Part shown: in pieces, positions 24,557 to 32,431 of the stretch
How the letters are laid out: each line of letters begins with the position of its first letter
Position numbering within the stretch: position 1 is the first letter of the stretch
Translations under genes and position numbers: made by a program
The notes under the pieces: generated by a model
What the model saw: the letters and a program-made list of their open reading frames with translations, nothing else
Told to the model about the DNA's origin: nothing
Database searches by the model: none
Source: Flavisolibacter nicotianae
Lineage (GTDB): Bacteria > Bacteroidota > Bacteroidia > Chitinophagales > Chitinophagaceae
NCBI RefSeq assembly: GCF_003628535.1
Contig: NZ_RBCI01000012.1
Span: 1 to 64,000, forward strand
DNA: 64,000 nt
Reading direction: 5' to 3'

Positions 24557-24706
24557 TTGTACGCAACCTTATGATGAAACAGACTGGACATACAAAGGTT
24601 ATTGGCTTGCTTGACAAAGCTGAAAGCTTTGACATGGAAATTTGATTCTACTTTTGATAACACGTAATAATTATTATTGTCGTGGGGAAAATACAAATCG
24701 AAAAGG

Positions 24707-25732
24707 ATGAAGAAACTAGGATTTCTATCGTTTGGACATTGGGCTAATCACCCGGCCTATAAAACCCGTACAGCAAGTGACACCTTACTTCAATCAATTG
24801 ACCTGGCTGTTGCTGCCGAACAAATTGGTTTGGACGGAGCTTATTTTCGAGTGCACCATTTTGCAGCCCAGCTGGCATCTCCATTTCCTTTGCTTTCAGC
24901 AATCGGTGCAAAAACAAGTAAAATAGAAATTGGAACGGGTGTGATTGATATGCGGTATGAAAACCCGTTGTATATGGTGGAAGATGCCGGTGCTGCTGAT
25001 TTAATTTCAAAAGGACGGTTAGAATTGGGAATTAGCAGAGGGTCGCCGGAACAGGTTATCGAGGGGTGGCGCTATTTCGGCTATGAACCCAAAGCAGGAG
25101 AAACCGATGCAGATATGGGGCGTCGCAAAGCCCTGGAGTTCCTTGATAAGTTAAAGGGAGTTGGGTTTGCAAAGCCGAATCCGGCCCCGATGTTTCCCAA
25201 CCCGCCTGGACTACTTCGCCTGGAACCACATTCAGAAGGATTGCGGGAGCGTATCTGGTGGGGAGCTGCTTCCAATGCGACTGCCGTATGGGCTGCAGAA
25301 AACGGAATGCATCTGCAAAGTTCCACGCTGAAGTTTGATGAAAGCGGTAAGCCATTTCACATACAACAGGCCGAGCAAATAAGGTTATATAAAGAAGCCT
25401 GGAAAAAAGCAGGGCATGGGCGGGCGCCGAGGGTATCGGTGAGCCGCTCAATTTTCGCATTGGTCACTGACCAGGACCGGCTTTTCTTTGGCCGGGAGGC
25501 CGATCGCGTTGATCAAATCGGAATGATTGAGCCGGGAAGGAACGCCATTTTCGGAAGAAGTTACGCCGCAGAACCTGATCAACTTATTAACGAGTTGGCA
25601 AAGGATGAAGCCATACAGGAAGCCGACACACTTCTCTTGACTATACCGAATACATTAGGAGTAGACTATAACATTCATGTGCTGTCTTCAATCCTGGAAC
25701 ATGTGGCTCCAGGACTCGGTTGGCGCAAGTAA
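24707..25732 (+). CDS. LLM-class flavin-dependent oxidoreductase
   Basis: 341 residues from ATG at 24707 (a TTG-led extension to 24677 is unlikely). It has the luciferase-like TIM-barrel pattern: GFLSFGHW at the start, DGAYFRVHHFAAQLASPFPLLSAIGAKTSKIEIGTGV, MRYENPLYMVEDAGAADLISKGRLELGISRGSPE. These enzymes use FMNH2 or F420-type cofactors to oxidise small substrates; the substrate is unknown. Single in its cassette, but the cassette start GTTCTAGG (24549) does not match the R'' box at 25786, suggesting a hybrid or mutated site. Confidence 0.9.
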   Translation: MKKLGFLSFGHWANHPAYKTRTASDTLLQSIDLAVAAEQIGLDGAYFRVHHFAAQLASPFPLLSAIGAKTSKIEIGTGVIDMRYENPLYMVEDAGAADLISKGRLELGISRGSPEQVIEGWRYFGYEPKAGETDADMGRRKALEFLDKLKGVGFAKPNPAPMFPNPPGLLRLEPHSEGLRERIWWGAASNATAVWAAENGMHLQSSTLKFDESGKPFHIQQAEQIRLYKEAWKKAGHGRAPRVSVSRSIFALVTDQDRLFFGREADRVDQIGMIEPGRNAIFGRSYAAEPDQLINELAKDEAIQEADTLLLTIPNTLGVDYNIHVLSSILEHVAPGLGWRK

Positions 25733-25785
25733 GTGAATGATGCATCAGACTGTTTTCGTTAAAACTGACGATTGGGAGAAGTAAT

Positions 25786-25924
25786 GCATATAACATGCGC
25801 TGGCCAATATACCGGCTACAGAATAATGGCTGATCAAATGAATTATAATCATCTATATAGAATAAATTTAAGCTGAAGGAACATAGAATGCCGGTACATC
25901 AGCAAGCGCTTAACGTTAGTTGCC
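25786..25924 (+). other. attC-like cassette site, ends not matching its cassette
   Basis: R'' region GCATATAAC, then GCGCTGGCCAATATACCGGC pairs with GCCGGTACATCAGCAAGCGC. R' is CGTTAGTTGCC at 25914. The palindrome is good, but R'' is not complementary to the cassette start at 24549. Confidence 0.7.
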
Positions 25925-25958
25925 ATTTAGCAAAAGAACAATTACAAACTAACTAATT

Positions 25959-26297
25959 ATGGGACTGATCATTTATGGAAACAGGCAGACACCGATCGCT
26001 GTCGACGAGCTTTTTGTACGGTGCCCGTGCTGTGAGGCCCAAAATTGGGCAGATGTCATGGTATTAAGCAACTATTACCACATTTACTGGATTCCAATTT
26101 TCCCTTTTGAAAAGAATGCGAACATCATCTGTAAGAAATGTGGATTGAAACGCTATGGAATACCTTTTACCCCATCTTTGATTAGCAATTTTATCGAAGT
26201 AAAAGGCAACTTCCGACATCCTTGGTTTACTTATTTGGGTGCCGGAATATTTAGTTTCATCGTTATTGCAATTGTCATTGCCGCAAACATTAAATGA
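25959..26297 (+). CDS. zinc-ribbon membrane protein, hypothetical
   Basis: 112 residues. A Cys4 zinc ribbon is formed by CPCC (~23-26) and CKKC (~58-61), followed by one C-terminal membrane helix (GAGIFSFIVIAIVIAANI). Similar short zinc-ribbon plus TM proteins are widespread in Bacteroidota without a known function. Single in its cassette; GTTAGTTGCC (25915) and GGCAACTAAA (26357) match at 9 of 10 positions. Confidence 0.7.
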   Translation: MGLIIYGNRQTPIAVDELFVRCPCCEAQNWADVMVLSNYYHIYWIPIFPFEKNANIICKKCGLKRYGIPFTPSLISNFIEVKGNFRHPWFTYLGAGIFSFIVIAIVIAANIK

Positions 26298-26356
26298 CTA
26301 ATGCAGCGGCTTAAAATAAAGGAAGCACAATATCAAAAATACTCTGAGGTACAAAC

Positions 26357-26496
26357 GGCAACTAAAAGTGCATTACTGCATGCGTGGCCGAATTGCTGCT
26401 ATGAAGCTTGACGAATAGCACGGCAGCTGATTATCTTTACTGAACTGCATTGCTGCCGATGCCACACCTGACATCAATGCTTTCACGTTAGGCGCA
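26357..26496 (+). other. attC-like cassette site
   Basis: R'' GGCAACTAA matches its own cassette start at 25915. Arms AAAGTGCATTACTGCATGC and the CATCAATGCTTTCACG side pair imperfectly. R' is CGTTAGGCGCA at 26486. Confidence 0.75.
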
Positions 26497-26513
26497 CTCA
26501 TACAACAGCTCTT

Positions 26514-27425
26514 ATGAATAAATGCATCACAATTTTTCTGTCACTACTTACTCACGTTTTGCTTGCCCAACCGCAAACGAGAATTATCGATATGCACATC
26601 CATTCCTACACGAACAGCGATTTCGGAGATCGTGAGCCGGCAACCGATCACTACGGAGTCAAGGGTGCTGTCAATGCGGACGTTCATCGTGCAGCCACTT
26701 TTGCTGCATTTAAGAAATTAAATATCGTGAAAGCAGTTGTAAGCGGTAATCCACAAAGTGTAGATGAATGGTTCGAAAAAGACAGTCATCATATTGTTAT
26801 CCGGGGCATCTTGATGTACACTCCCAATGATTATGGAATGGACAGCGTCAAACTCGAGCAAATGATCAAGGACAAAAAACTTGAGGTATTTGGAGAAATT
26901 GCACCGTATTATGGAGGAACCACATTGAGTGATTCTATCTGGCAGCCTTATTTAAGAATCTGCGAAAAGTACAATATCCCAGTCGCTGTCCATACGGGTG
27001 GTGGTGATCCTGGAGGAACGTATTCCTGGTCGCCGAAAGCCAGGCTACGGCTTGCAGATCCTTATTTAATCGAAGATGTTTTGGTAAAATACCCAAATCT
27101 TAGAATTTACCTGATGCACGGCGGGGGAGAAGATTGGCCTGAGCATGCGATCCGCCTCATGGCTTATTATCCCCAACTCTACACTGACCTTGCCGTATTG
27201 CTTTGGGTGGAACCCAATACACAACGCTATGTAAAAGAGTTGCTCCGAAATGCCAAGGAGGCTGGATACTTAAATAGAATCATGTTTGGCTCAGATCAGA
27301 TGATATGGCCTTATGCCATTGAAAAGTCAGTGCGGTTTCTAAATAGCTTGAACTTTCTTACAAAGCAAGACAAAGAGGATATATTTTATAATAATGCAGC
27401 AAAGTTTTTTGGCCTGAAAAACTAA
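26514..27425 (+). CDS. exported metal-dependent amidohydrolase (amidohydro_2 type)
   Basis: 303 residues with a signal peptide (MNKCITIFLSLLTHVLLAQ). TIM-barrel metal motifs: DMHIHSY at the first strand, FGEIAPYYGG, VAVHTGGGDPGG, YLMHGGGEDWP and MFGSDQM with the final Asp. Family members hydrolyse or decarboxylate ring or lactone-type substrates; the substrate here is unknown. It starts only 27 bp after the R' box. GTTAGGCGCA (26487) and TGCGCCTAAC (27427) match over 10 bp. Confidence 0.85.
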   Translation: MNKCITIFLSLLTHVLLAQPQTRIIDMHIHSYTNSDFGDREPATDHYGVKGAVNADVHRAATFAAFKKLNIVKAVVSGNPQSVDEWFEKDSHHIVIRGILMYTPNDYGMDSVKLEQMIKDKKLEVFGEIAPYYGGTTLSDSIWQPYLRICEKYNIPVAVHTGGGDPGGTYSWSPKARLRLADPYLIEDVLVKYPNLRIYLMHGGGEDWPEHAIRLMAYYPQLYTDLAVLLWVEPNTQRYVKELLRNAKEAGYLNRIMFGSDQMIWPYAIEKSVRFLNSLNFLTKQDKEDIFYNNAAKFFGLKN

Positions 27426-27426
27426 A

Positions 27427-27565
27427 TGCGCCTAACACAGGATTGGCAAAATAACGGCTGAAACTCTATCTTTCAACTGTAAAACAATAATCAACAACAG
27501 CAAAGGAGTGAAGCAGAAGTTTTTCAAATTCCGCTACTTCACCTATCCTCTGGACGTTAGGCGCT
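27427..27565 (+). other. attC-like cassette site, short type
   Basis: R'' TGCGCCTAAC is a perfect 10-bp complement of the start at 26487. The loop has AAAACAATAATCAACAACAGC, nearly identical to the sites at 15063, 17770 and 59925. R' is CGTTAGGCGCT at 27555. Confidence 0.9.
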
Positions 27566-27610
27566 ACTTAGACAGACAGTTCTTAACCACAAAACAGAAT
27601 AGTCAAAATT

Positions 27611-28012
27611 ATGAGCACTGTAGATAGATTATATATTGGCTGCCCAGTTCAGCATGCCAGGCAATTTATTGCCGGTAAATGGCAAATGGGTATCTTATGG
27701 AATTTAAAAAATCAATCTCTGGGTTTTGGTGAAATTAAAAGTAAACTGCCGGGGCTATCAGATAAAATACTCATGCAGGAACTGGACTTTTTTATTCAGA
27801 AAAAAATAATCCTACGTAACGCTTTTGAATTTCAAACCGGGAAAGCTGAGTATGCTTTAACCTCTATCGGTGAGAGTTTAATTCCTCTCATCAATTCAAT
27901 CGTAGAATGGGGTTATTTATACTTGCAAGACGAACAAATGAGTAAAGAAATGAGCATGACGCCCATGCCTGCTATTGAAGAAATTGAAAATGGCATGGCA
28001 GAAAAAGAATAA
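27611..28012 (+). CDS. HxlR-family transcriptional regulator
   Basis: 133 residues with a winged-HTH of the HxlR type: CPVQHARQFIAGKWQMGILWNL, LGFGEIKSKLPGLSDKILMQELDFF, YALTSIGESLIPLI. The Cys in GCPV may sense redox state or electrophiles as in some relatives. It is convergent with the cupin gene at 28018-28587 (5 bp between stops) in the same cassette, so the pair probably travels together and the regulator may control the cupin gene. Intact. Confidence 0.9.
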   Translation: MSTVDRLYIGCPVQHARQFIAGKWQMGILWNLKNQSLGFGEIKSKLPGLSDKILMQELDFFIQKKIILRNAFEFQTGKAEYALTSIGESLIPLINSIVEWGYLYLQDEQMSKEMSMTPMPAIEEIENGMAEKE

Positions 28013-28017
28013 GGTTT

Positions 28018-28587
28018 TTATGCTTTCATCTTTGGAAACTTAACACCGTATTTTGAAGCAGTCGCTATTAACTTTTTAATATCGGGAGATCCTTGCGGCA
28101 TTGGCGGAAGCGCTAATTCCTCAGCAGGTTTGCTCATTTCAACAAAGTAATTCTCCAAGCCACCCGGTGTAAGCAAAATCAAAGTTTCCAATTTTTCAGA
28201 TTGTATTTTAAAGGAATGCTGGATATTTTTAGGCAGAAACATGACATCACCTTGTTTTGCATTAAATTTTCGATTGCCTACCGTATAAATTACTTCGCCT
28301 TCTAGTATCAAAAAAGCTTCGTCTTCTTTTGTATGGGTGTGTGGCGGAGGTTCTAGGCCCTTGCGTTCAGTTGCACGAATCAAAGCGTATTGACCACCCG
28401 TTTCCTTAGAGGTAACGAGTAATGACATTAAATGGCCTATATACCAATAGGAATTCTCCTTATTTCTGTTTGAAAGCATCGGCATCAGCAGCGCATCCTC
28501 ATTTTTCATATTTGCAAACGCTTCAGGTACTGTAAACATGGTGCTCATAATTCCTATCGTTTTCAAAAATGTTTTTCTCGTTGGCAT
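28018..28587 (-). CDS. exported cupin-domain protein
   Basis: 189 residues on the minus strand, the only minus-strand cassette gene in array 2. The N-terminus MPTRKTFLKTIGIMSTMFTVPEAFA resembles a signal peptide. The cupin core is clear: PPPHTHTKEDEAFLILEGEVIYTVG (His-His-Glu metal set) and GDVMFLPKNIQHSFK (last His). It may be a dioxygenase-like or binding protein. Being reversed within the cassette means it needs its own promoter, possibly in the 120 bp between 28587 and the attC. Confidence 0.85.
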   Translation of the reverse strand: MPTRKTFLKTIGIMSTMFTVPEAFANMKNEDALLMPMLSNRNKENSYWYIGHLMSLLVTSKETGGQYALIRATERKGLEPPPHTHTKEDEAFLILEGEVIYTVGNRKFNAKQGDVMFLPKNIQHSFKIQSEKLETLILLTPGGLENYFVEMSKPAEELALPPMPQGSPDIKKLIATASKYGVKFPKMKA

Positions 28588-28710
28588 AACAAATAACTTT
28601 AGTTTAATGAACTTAAAATTACGAGGTTAACCCAGCAGAATTACTGGACTTACCAAAAGGTAAGATGATAAAAGGTTCGAAGAAGTATTCATACTTTCAA
28701 TAAAAAGACA

Positions 28711-28911
28711 AGAGGCTAACAGCGGTTTCCTGCTATGCTGGCTGATTCAACGCATATCGTCACCTTTTCTGCTATTGGCAGCAGTTTTGGCTGGCAGAAC
28801 ATCGTTCAGTAAAAGCTTTTATCTTGAACAATAAATTATCTACCGGCTTGCACTTCGACTGACCGAACACAGAATACCAGCACAGCAGAATGCCGATAAA
28901 CGTTTGCGCTC
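28711..28911 (+). other. attC-like cassette site, long type
   Basis: R'' AGAGGCTAAC agrees at 8 of 10 positions with the complement of the cassette start GTTAGGCGCT (27556). Arm GCGGTTTCCTGCTATGCTGGC pairs with CCAGCACAGCAGAATGCCG. R' is CGTTTGCGCTC at 28901. Confidence 0.85.
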
Positions 28912-28943
28912 ATTGTAAGGACGGTTCTGCAACATAAAAACCA

Positions 28944-29509
28944 ATGACGGAACAATTGAAGTATTATCTACGGGCTAGCGCAGATATTGATAGCAGACAA
29001 ATGGAAAGGATAATTTCATGCTTCAAGTTTCAAACCGTAAAAAAGAATACAGTCCTACTTTCGGAAGGAGAAATATGCAAGGAGTTTTATTTCATTAACA
29101 GTGGTTGTATTCGCACATATTATATCACCAGCCAAGGACATGAAAAGACTGGATATATTGCTTTTAAAAACAGCGTTGCAACTTCCATTTCCAGTTTTAT
29201 CTCTCAACAGAAATCATTTGAATTTGTTGGTACCCTTGAAAATTCTGAATTATCAGTAATAAGCCATAATGATTTTTATCAGTTAGTAAATGATGCCCCC
29301 AAATGGGAAAAAATTTATAGAACACTTTTAGAAACGGCTTATCTCTTTCAAAAGAAGAAAATAGAGAACCTGGTAACTCTTTCAGCAAAACAGCGCTATG
29401 ACTTGTTAATGACGGAGAATCCAGGGTACATTCAACGACTTTCAATAAGATATTTGCATCCTACCTCGATATAACTCAAGAAACCTTAAGCAGGCTTAAA
29501 TCAAAATGA
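28944..29509 (+). pseudogene. Crp/Fnr-family regulator, frameshifted near the 3' end
   Basis: Residues 1-~165 read normally: a cyclic-nucleotide-binding-like sensor domain (ILSEGEICKEFYFINSGCIRTYY) and the start of the HTH (LSAKQRYDLLMTENPGYIQRL). The frame then ends at 29474 as RYLHPTSI. The expected ending FASYLDITQETLSRLKSK continues in another frame to a TGA at 29507-29509. A small indel near 29436-29446 explains this. Without the end of the recognition helix it may not bind DNA. A sequencing error is the alternative. Confidence 0.75.
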
Positions 29510-29582
29510 GTTTTTTGACCTATGTCAATGTTCAGGAAATTTGAGCTTATTAATGTTGCTGTCCACATTTCAATTAAATGAT

Positions 29583-30005
29583 ATGAGGTTCAACCCAAAT
29601 AACAATGTAATTAAACTTTGTGCGGCAGGCATGGATATGGAAGGAAAAGGCAAATCAGAAGAGGCAAGCAAACTCTTTCTCCAAGCCTGGAACGAAGCTA
29701 CAAACGACTTTGAAAAATTCACTGCGGCTCATTATGTAGCTCGACATCAGAAAAGTGTAGAAGGTAAGTTGAAATGGGACGAAACGGCTCTGCATCTGGC
29801 ATTAAAGTCAAATGACGACAATGTTAAGGGCGCATTGCCTTCGTTATATTTAAACATTGCTAAAGGCTACGAAGACCTGGGCGACTTTGAAAATGCAAGA
29901 AAGAATTATCAAATAGCACTTTCATTTACTAACCATTTACCCGAAAACGGATACGGAAATACGATAAAAGCTGGGATTATTAATGGTATAGAAAGAGTAA
30001 AATAA
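29583..30005 (+). CDS. small TPR-like protein, hypothetical
   Basis: 140 residues from ATG at 29583 (an in-frame start at 29541 adds 14 residues). It has helix pairs of TPR type: EGKGKSEEASKLFLQAWNEA, LYLNIAKGYEDLGDFENARKNYQIAL. Similar Bacteroidota proteins are often labelled rRNA adenine methyltransferase, but no methyltransferase motif is visible here. It lies between the frameshifted Crp gene and a RibD-like gene in one long cassette or in fused cassettes with lost attC sites. Confidence 0.65.
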   Translation: MRFNPNNNVIKLCAAGMDMEGKGKSEEASKLFLQAWNEATNDFEKFTAAHYVARHQKSVEGKLKWDETALHLALKSNDDNVKGALPSLYLNIAKGYEDLGDFENARKNYQIALSFTNHLPENGYGNTIKAGIINGIERVK

Positions 30006-30082
30006 GACCTATATCAGTTTGAAAAACGAGCTGCTAATACACAACCCAAACTGAAACCAATTTCAGACAACTATTAATAAAT

Positions 30083-30649
30083 ATGAGAAAAGTAATTGCA
30101 GCAATCAATATGACTCTTGATGGAGTTTGCGACCATACTGTAGGGGTCGTAGATGAAAAACTTCATCAGCATTATTCCGACCTCATAAATAGTGCAGGAG
30201 TGATTTTGTATGGTCGGACAACTTTTGAACTTATGAAATTTTGGCAAACATTATTGACAAATCCATCTGAACAAAAATCAATGAATGACTTTGCGGTTTC
30301 AATAGATAAAATCAAAAAAGTCGTTTTTTCTAACACATTAAAGGACACTGGATGGGACACAGCAGAAATAGTAAAACGACCTCTAGAAGAAAAACTTTTG
30401 GAACTAAAGAAACAATCAAGACAAGATATTTTAGTTGGTAGTCGGAGTTTGATTATTCAACTCTTAAATAGCCATCTTATTGACGAATTTCAAATTTGTA
30501 TTCATCCTATGATTGAAGGAAAGGGATTGCATTTGTTTGAAGAAATAGAGGAAAGGATAATTTTCAAACTCATTAAGACTAAAACTCTACCTTCAGGTGT
30601 AACGATATTTTACTATGAACCGACCGAAGAAAAAACAACAAACCGCTAA
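30083..30649 (+). CDS. dihydrofolate reductase / RibD C-terminal family protein
   Basis: 188 residues. RibD_C-type fold: MRKVIAAINMTLDGVCD, VILYGRTTFELMKFWQTL, KKVVFSNTLKDTGWDTAEIV, DILVGSRSLIIQLLNSHLIDEFQICIHPMIEGKG. Members reduce pyrimidine- or pterin-like substrates with NADPH; most cassette-type relatives are uncharacterised. Its TAA stop (30647-30649) falls in the R'' box CCGCTAAC of a truncated attC, the usual cassette arrangement. It is the last gene of array 2. Confidence 0.85.
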   Translation: MRKVIAAINMTLDGVCDHTVGVVDEKLHQHYSDLINSAGVILYGRTTFELMKFWQTLLTNPSEQKSMNDFAVSIDKIKKVVFSNTLKDTGWDTAEIVKRPLEEKLLELKKQSRQDILVGSRSLIIQLLNSHLIDEFQICIHPMIEGKGLHLFEEIEERIIFKLIKTKTLPSGVTIFYYEPTEEKTTNR

Positions 30650-30657
30650 CATCGAAT
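30643..30657 (+). other. truncated attC-like site at the end of array 2
   Basis: CCGCTAACATCGAAT is the R'' side of a site. It is cut at 30658, the same offset from AAC as the IS junction at 11875. No R' side is found beyond the IS remnant. Confidence 0.6.
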
Positions 30658-30784
30658 CCTATGTAAAGAGGTAGCTGGAAGTTTCATAAGTTACGTTGGT
30701 TTTCAGGGTTTGGAAAAACAGGTTTTCATGCGGTACAGTTGACGTGTCGTTCACCAGTACAATAGTGGTCCTGTCAGCTGCCGT
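30658..30784 (-). mobile_element. truncated end of an IS1111-like element
   Basis: It is about 85-90% identical by eye to 11875-12002, the terminal part of the IS in the attC at 11858, including CCTATGTAAAGAG and TTCACCAGTACAATAGT. The transposase and guide-RNA parts are missing, and a different repeat begins at 30784. The element therefore suffered a deletion that also ended the array. Confidence 0.7.
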
Positions 30785-31080
30785 GCAAGGGATTGACTGA
30801 TTTTAAAACTTGCTCTGTGGATCCTGAGGGCCTTGAACCTTTTGGAGTAAGCAATTCTTTATCAGATCAGTACACTTTCTAAAAAAGGAACAGGTGACGT
30901 GTGGGTGAACTACCCGCGTTTCGCGTCGTTTCTGGTCGTTTTGAGAACTGATTCAACGATAAAAGGACTTTTTGTTTTGCAAAAACCAAAAAAATAAACA
31001 ATCAAAGATTTTTACTGCCTACGATTGATTGTAGGTGCTCCTGCTCGATTCTGCCATTGGGCATACAAGGGGGAGGAGGA
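30784..31080 (+). repeat. dispersed repeat, copy 1
   Basis: 5' module: GTGCAAGGGATTGACTGATTT, GGATCCTGAGGGCCTTGAACC, and a CCCGCGTTTCGCGTCGTTT block. 3' module: hairpin CCTACGATTGATTGTAGG (31018-31035), then CTCGATTCTGCCATTGGG with an outer TCCT/AGGA stem. It abuts a truncated DedA gene. Other copies are at 38569, 42217, 44532, 55400 and 58128. Confidence 0.75.
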
Positions 31081-31086
31081 ATGTGA

Positions 31087-31527
31087 GCGGAAATTTTAGA
31101 TACCCAGCAACTTTTTCGCGTTGTTTTGTTAATGATGGCTACCGCTGCCGGCAGTTACCTGGGTTGTTTTATCGACTACCTAAAAGCAAGCTATTTGTTC
31201 CAAAAGAACGACAGTTTCTTTTTCATAAAAAAGCATATTTGTCGCGCCAGGGATTTTTATGACATGCACGGTAAATACACTGTTTTTCTTTCTAATTTTC
31301 TACGGGTGATCATGACGTTTGCACCATTGGCGGCCGGGAATCACAAAAATGTCGTTTACGTCTTTTCACTCAACAATTGTCTGGGAATTATTTGCCGGGT
31401 GATGGTCATGAACTTATCAGGGTACTGTTTGCAAACGTTTGTACTTAAGAAAAACGGATTTGATATGAAAGAGCGCATTGACTATATTCCTCCCGTGATT
31501 ATCATCGTGCCCACCTTGCCTGATTAA
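31087..31527 (+). pseudogene. DedA/SNARE-associated membrane protein, N-terminus lost
   Basis: The reading frame GSYLGCFIDYLKAS ... ARDFYDMHGKYTVFLSNFLRVIMTFAPLAAGN ... GYCLQTFV corresponds to the middle and C-terminus of DedA proteins (GKK-type, then HGKKAIFLARFIPVIRTFAP in intact relatives). The first third is absent and the frame opens right after the repeat copy ending near 31080. Several conserved residues are changed (for example SNFLRVI). DedA proteins are inner-membrane lipid or undecaprenyl-phosphate transporters; this copy is almost certainly non-functional. Confidence 0.65.
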
Positions 31528-31734
31528 ATTTCCTTTGGCCAACATCGCCCTGCACAAGCTTTCTGATCTTTCTTTTAAAGAATAGTGGGAGATGTGAATG
31601 GCATTCTAGGTCTTGTGTAGAGGCAATGATGCGGGAGTTAAGTTCCCAGTGATAAGCGCCTCTAATAGAAAAGCAGGGTAAAAAGGATGCAATCACCTTT
31701 CAACCCTGCTCTTGTTCAATGCAGATGCTCGTTG

Positions 31735-32166
31735 TTAATCTTCTACTTTCAAAAAATTTCCTTTTTCATCAAACAGAATGTCTTTTTTATTCACCTCTGC
31801 TTCAAACGAGACTTTTCCTTTTGCATCGGTTACCCGACCAGCTTCGGTAATCCTGGCTCCTTTGTAGTGCGCCTTTACATACCTGCTGACGCCTTTGGGC
31901 AACTGGCTTATGGGGATCGCCTGAATAACTTCAATTAACTCCCCGGAAGGTCTGTACTGCACGGAGTGGTCTTCGCCTGATTTACCGCCCCAGTTGGCCT
32001 CGTAGTTTCCTTTTTCTTTTTCCCAGGTCACCTGTGTGGCATTTGCATAGCTTTTTTGAAAGGCTGCTTTAACGGGTGCCGGCACCTCGTTTGATTTTAC
32101 TGTTTGTGCACGGGCGGCCATCGTGCAACTGGTCAGTATAACCGCTAAAATCAACGATGTTTTCAT
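31735..32166 (-). CDS. PepSY-like (BLIP-fold) periplasmic protein
   Basis: 143 residues from the ATG at 32166; a longer frame to 32244 is upstream sequence. Signal peptide MKTSLILAVILTSCTMAARAQ. Two PepSY-like repeats follow: VPAPVKAAFQKSYANATQVTWEKEK and ISQLPKGVSRYVKAHYKGARITEAGRV. Such proteins are exported and their role is unknown, though relatives occur near two-component systems or peptidases. A close paralogue lies at 55854-56273 on the other strand, sharing the 19-residue block WEKEKGNYEANWGGKSGED. Confidence 0.8.
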   Translation of the reverse strand: MKTSLILAVILTSCTMAARAQTVKSNEVPAPVKAAFQKSYANATQVTWEKEKGNYEANWGGKSGEDHSVQYRPSGELIEVIQAIPISQLPKGVSRYVKAHYKGARITEAGRVTDAKGKVSFEAEVNKKDILFDEKGNFLKVED

Positions 32167-32431
32167 GTCAAAAATTTTTATAAACATATCCCCTGAATCC
32201 GTTGAAATTTTGAAGGTGAGGGGTTGGAAAATGTTAATGTACATCTTGTTCCACCGTCATGTATTGCATGTCTTAAGTGATGATAATGGTCTTCAAAAAT
32301 GAATCCGCGAAGAAGGGTCAGTGATGGAAACTATCCAATACGCTGCGCAGGCTGCTTTTCTTTTATGGCTAACTTGTGGTTAGATCGAAAATTGTGCACG
32401 GATTGTTTATTACTTCAAAACAGCAACAGAG

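Noticed and set aside
29583-30005. Annotation as rRNA adenine methyltransferase
   Set aside because: No SAM-binding or methyltransferase motif is visible; only TPR-like helices.
8400-30657. Regularly recurring palindromes as a CRISPR array or REP/BIME repeats
   Set aside because: The units are 0.3-2.4 kb, contain genes, and the outermost boxes differ from site to site but match their own unit's start, which CRISPR or REP elements do not do.
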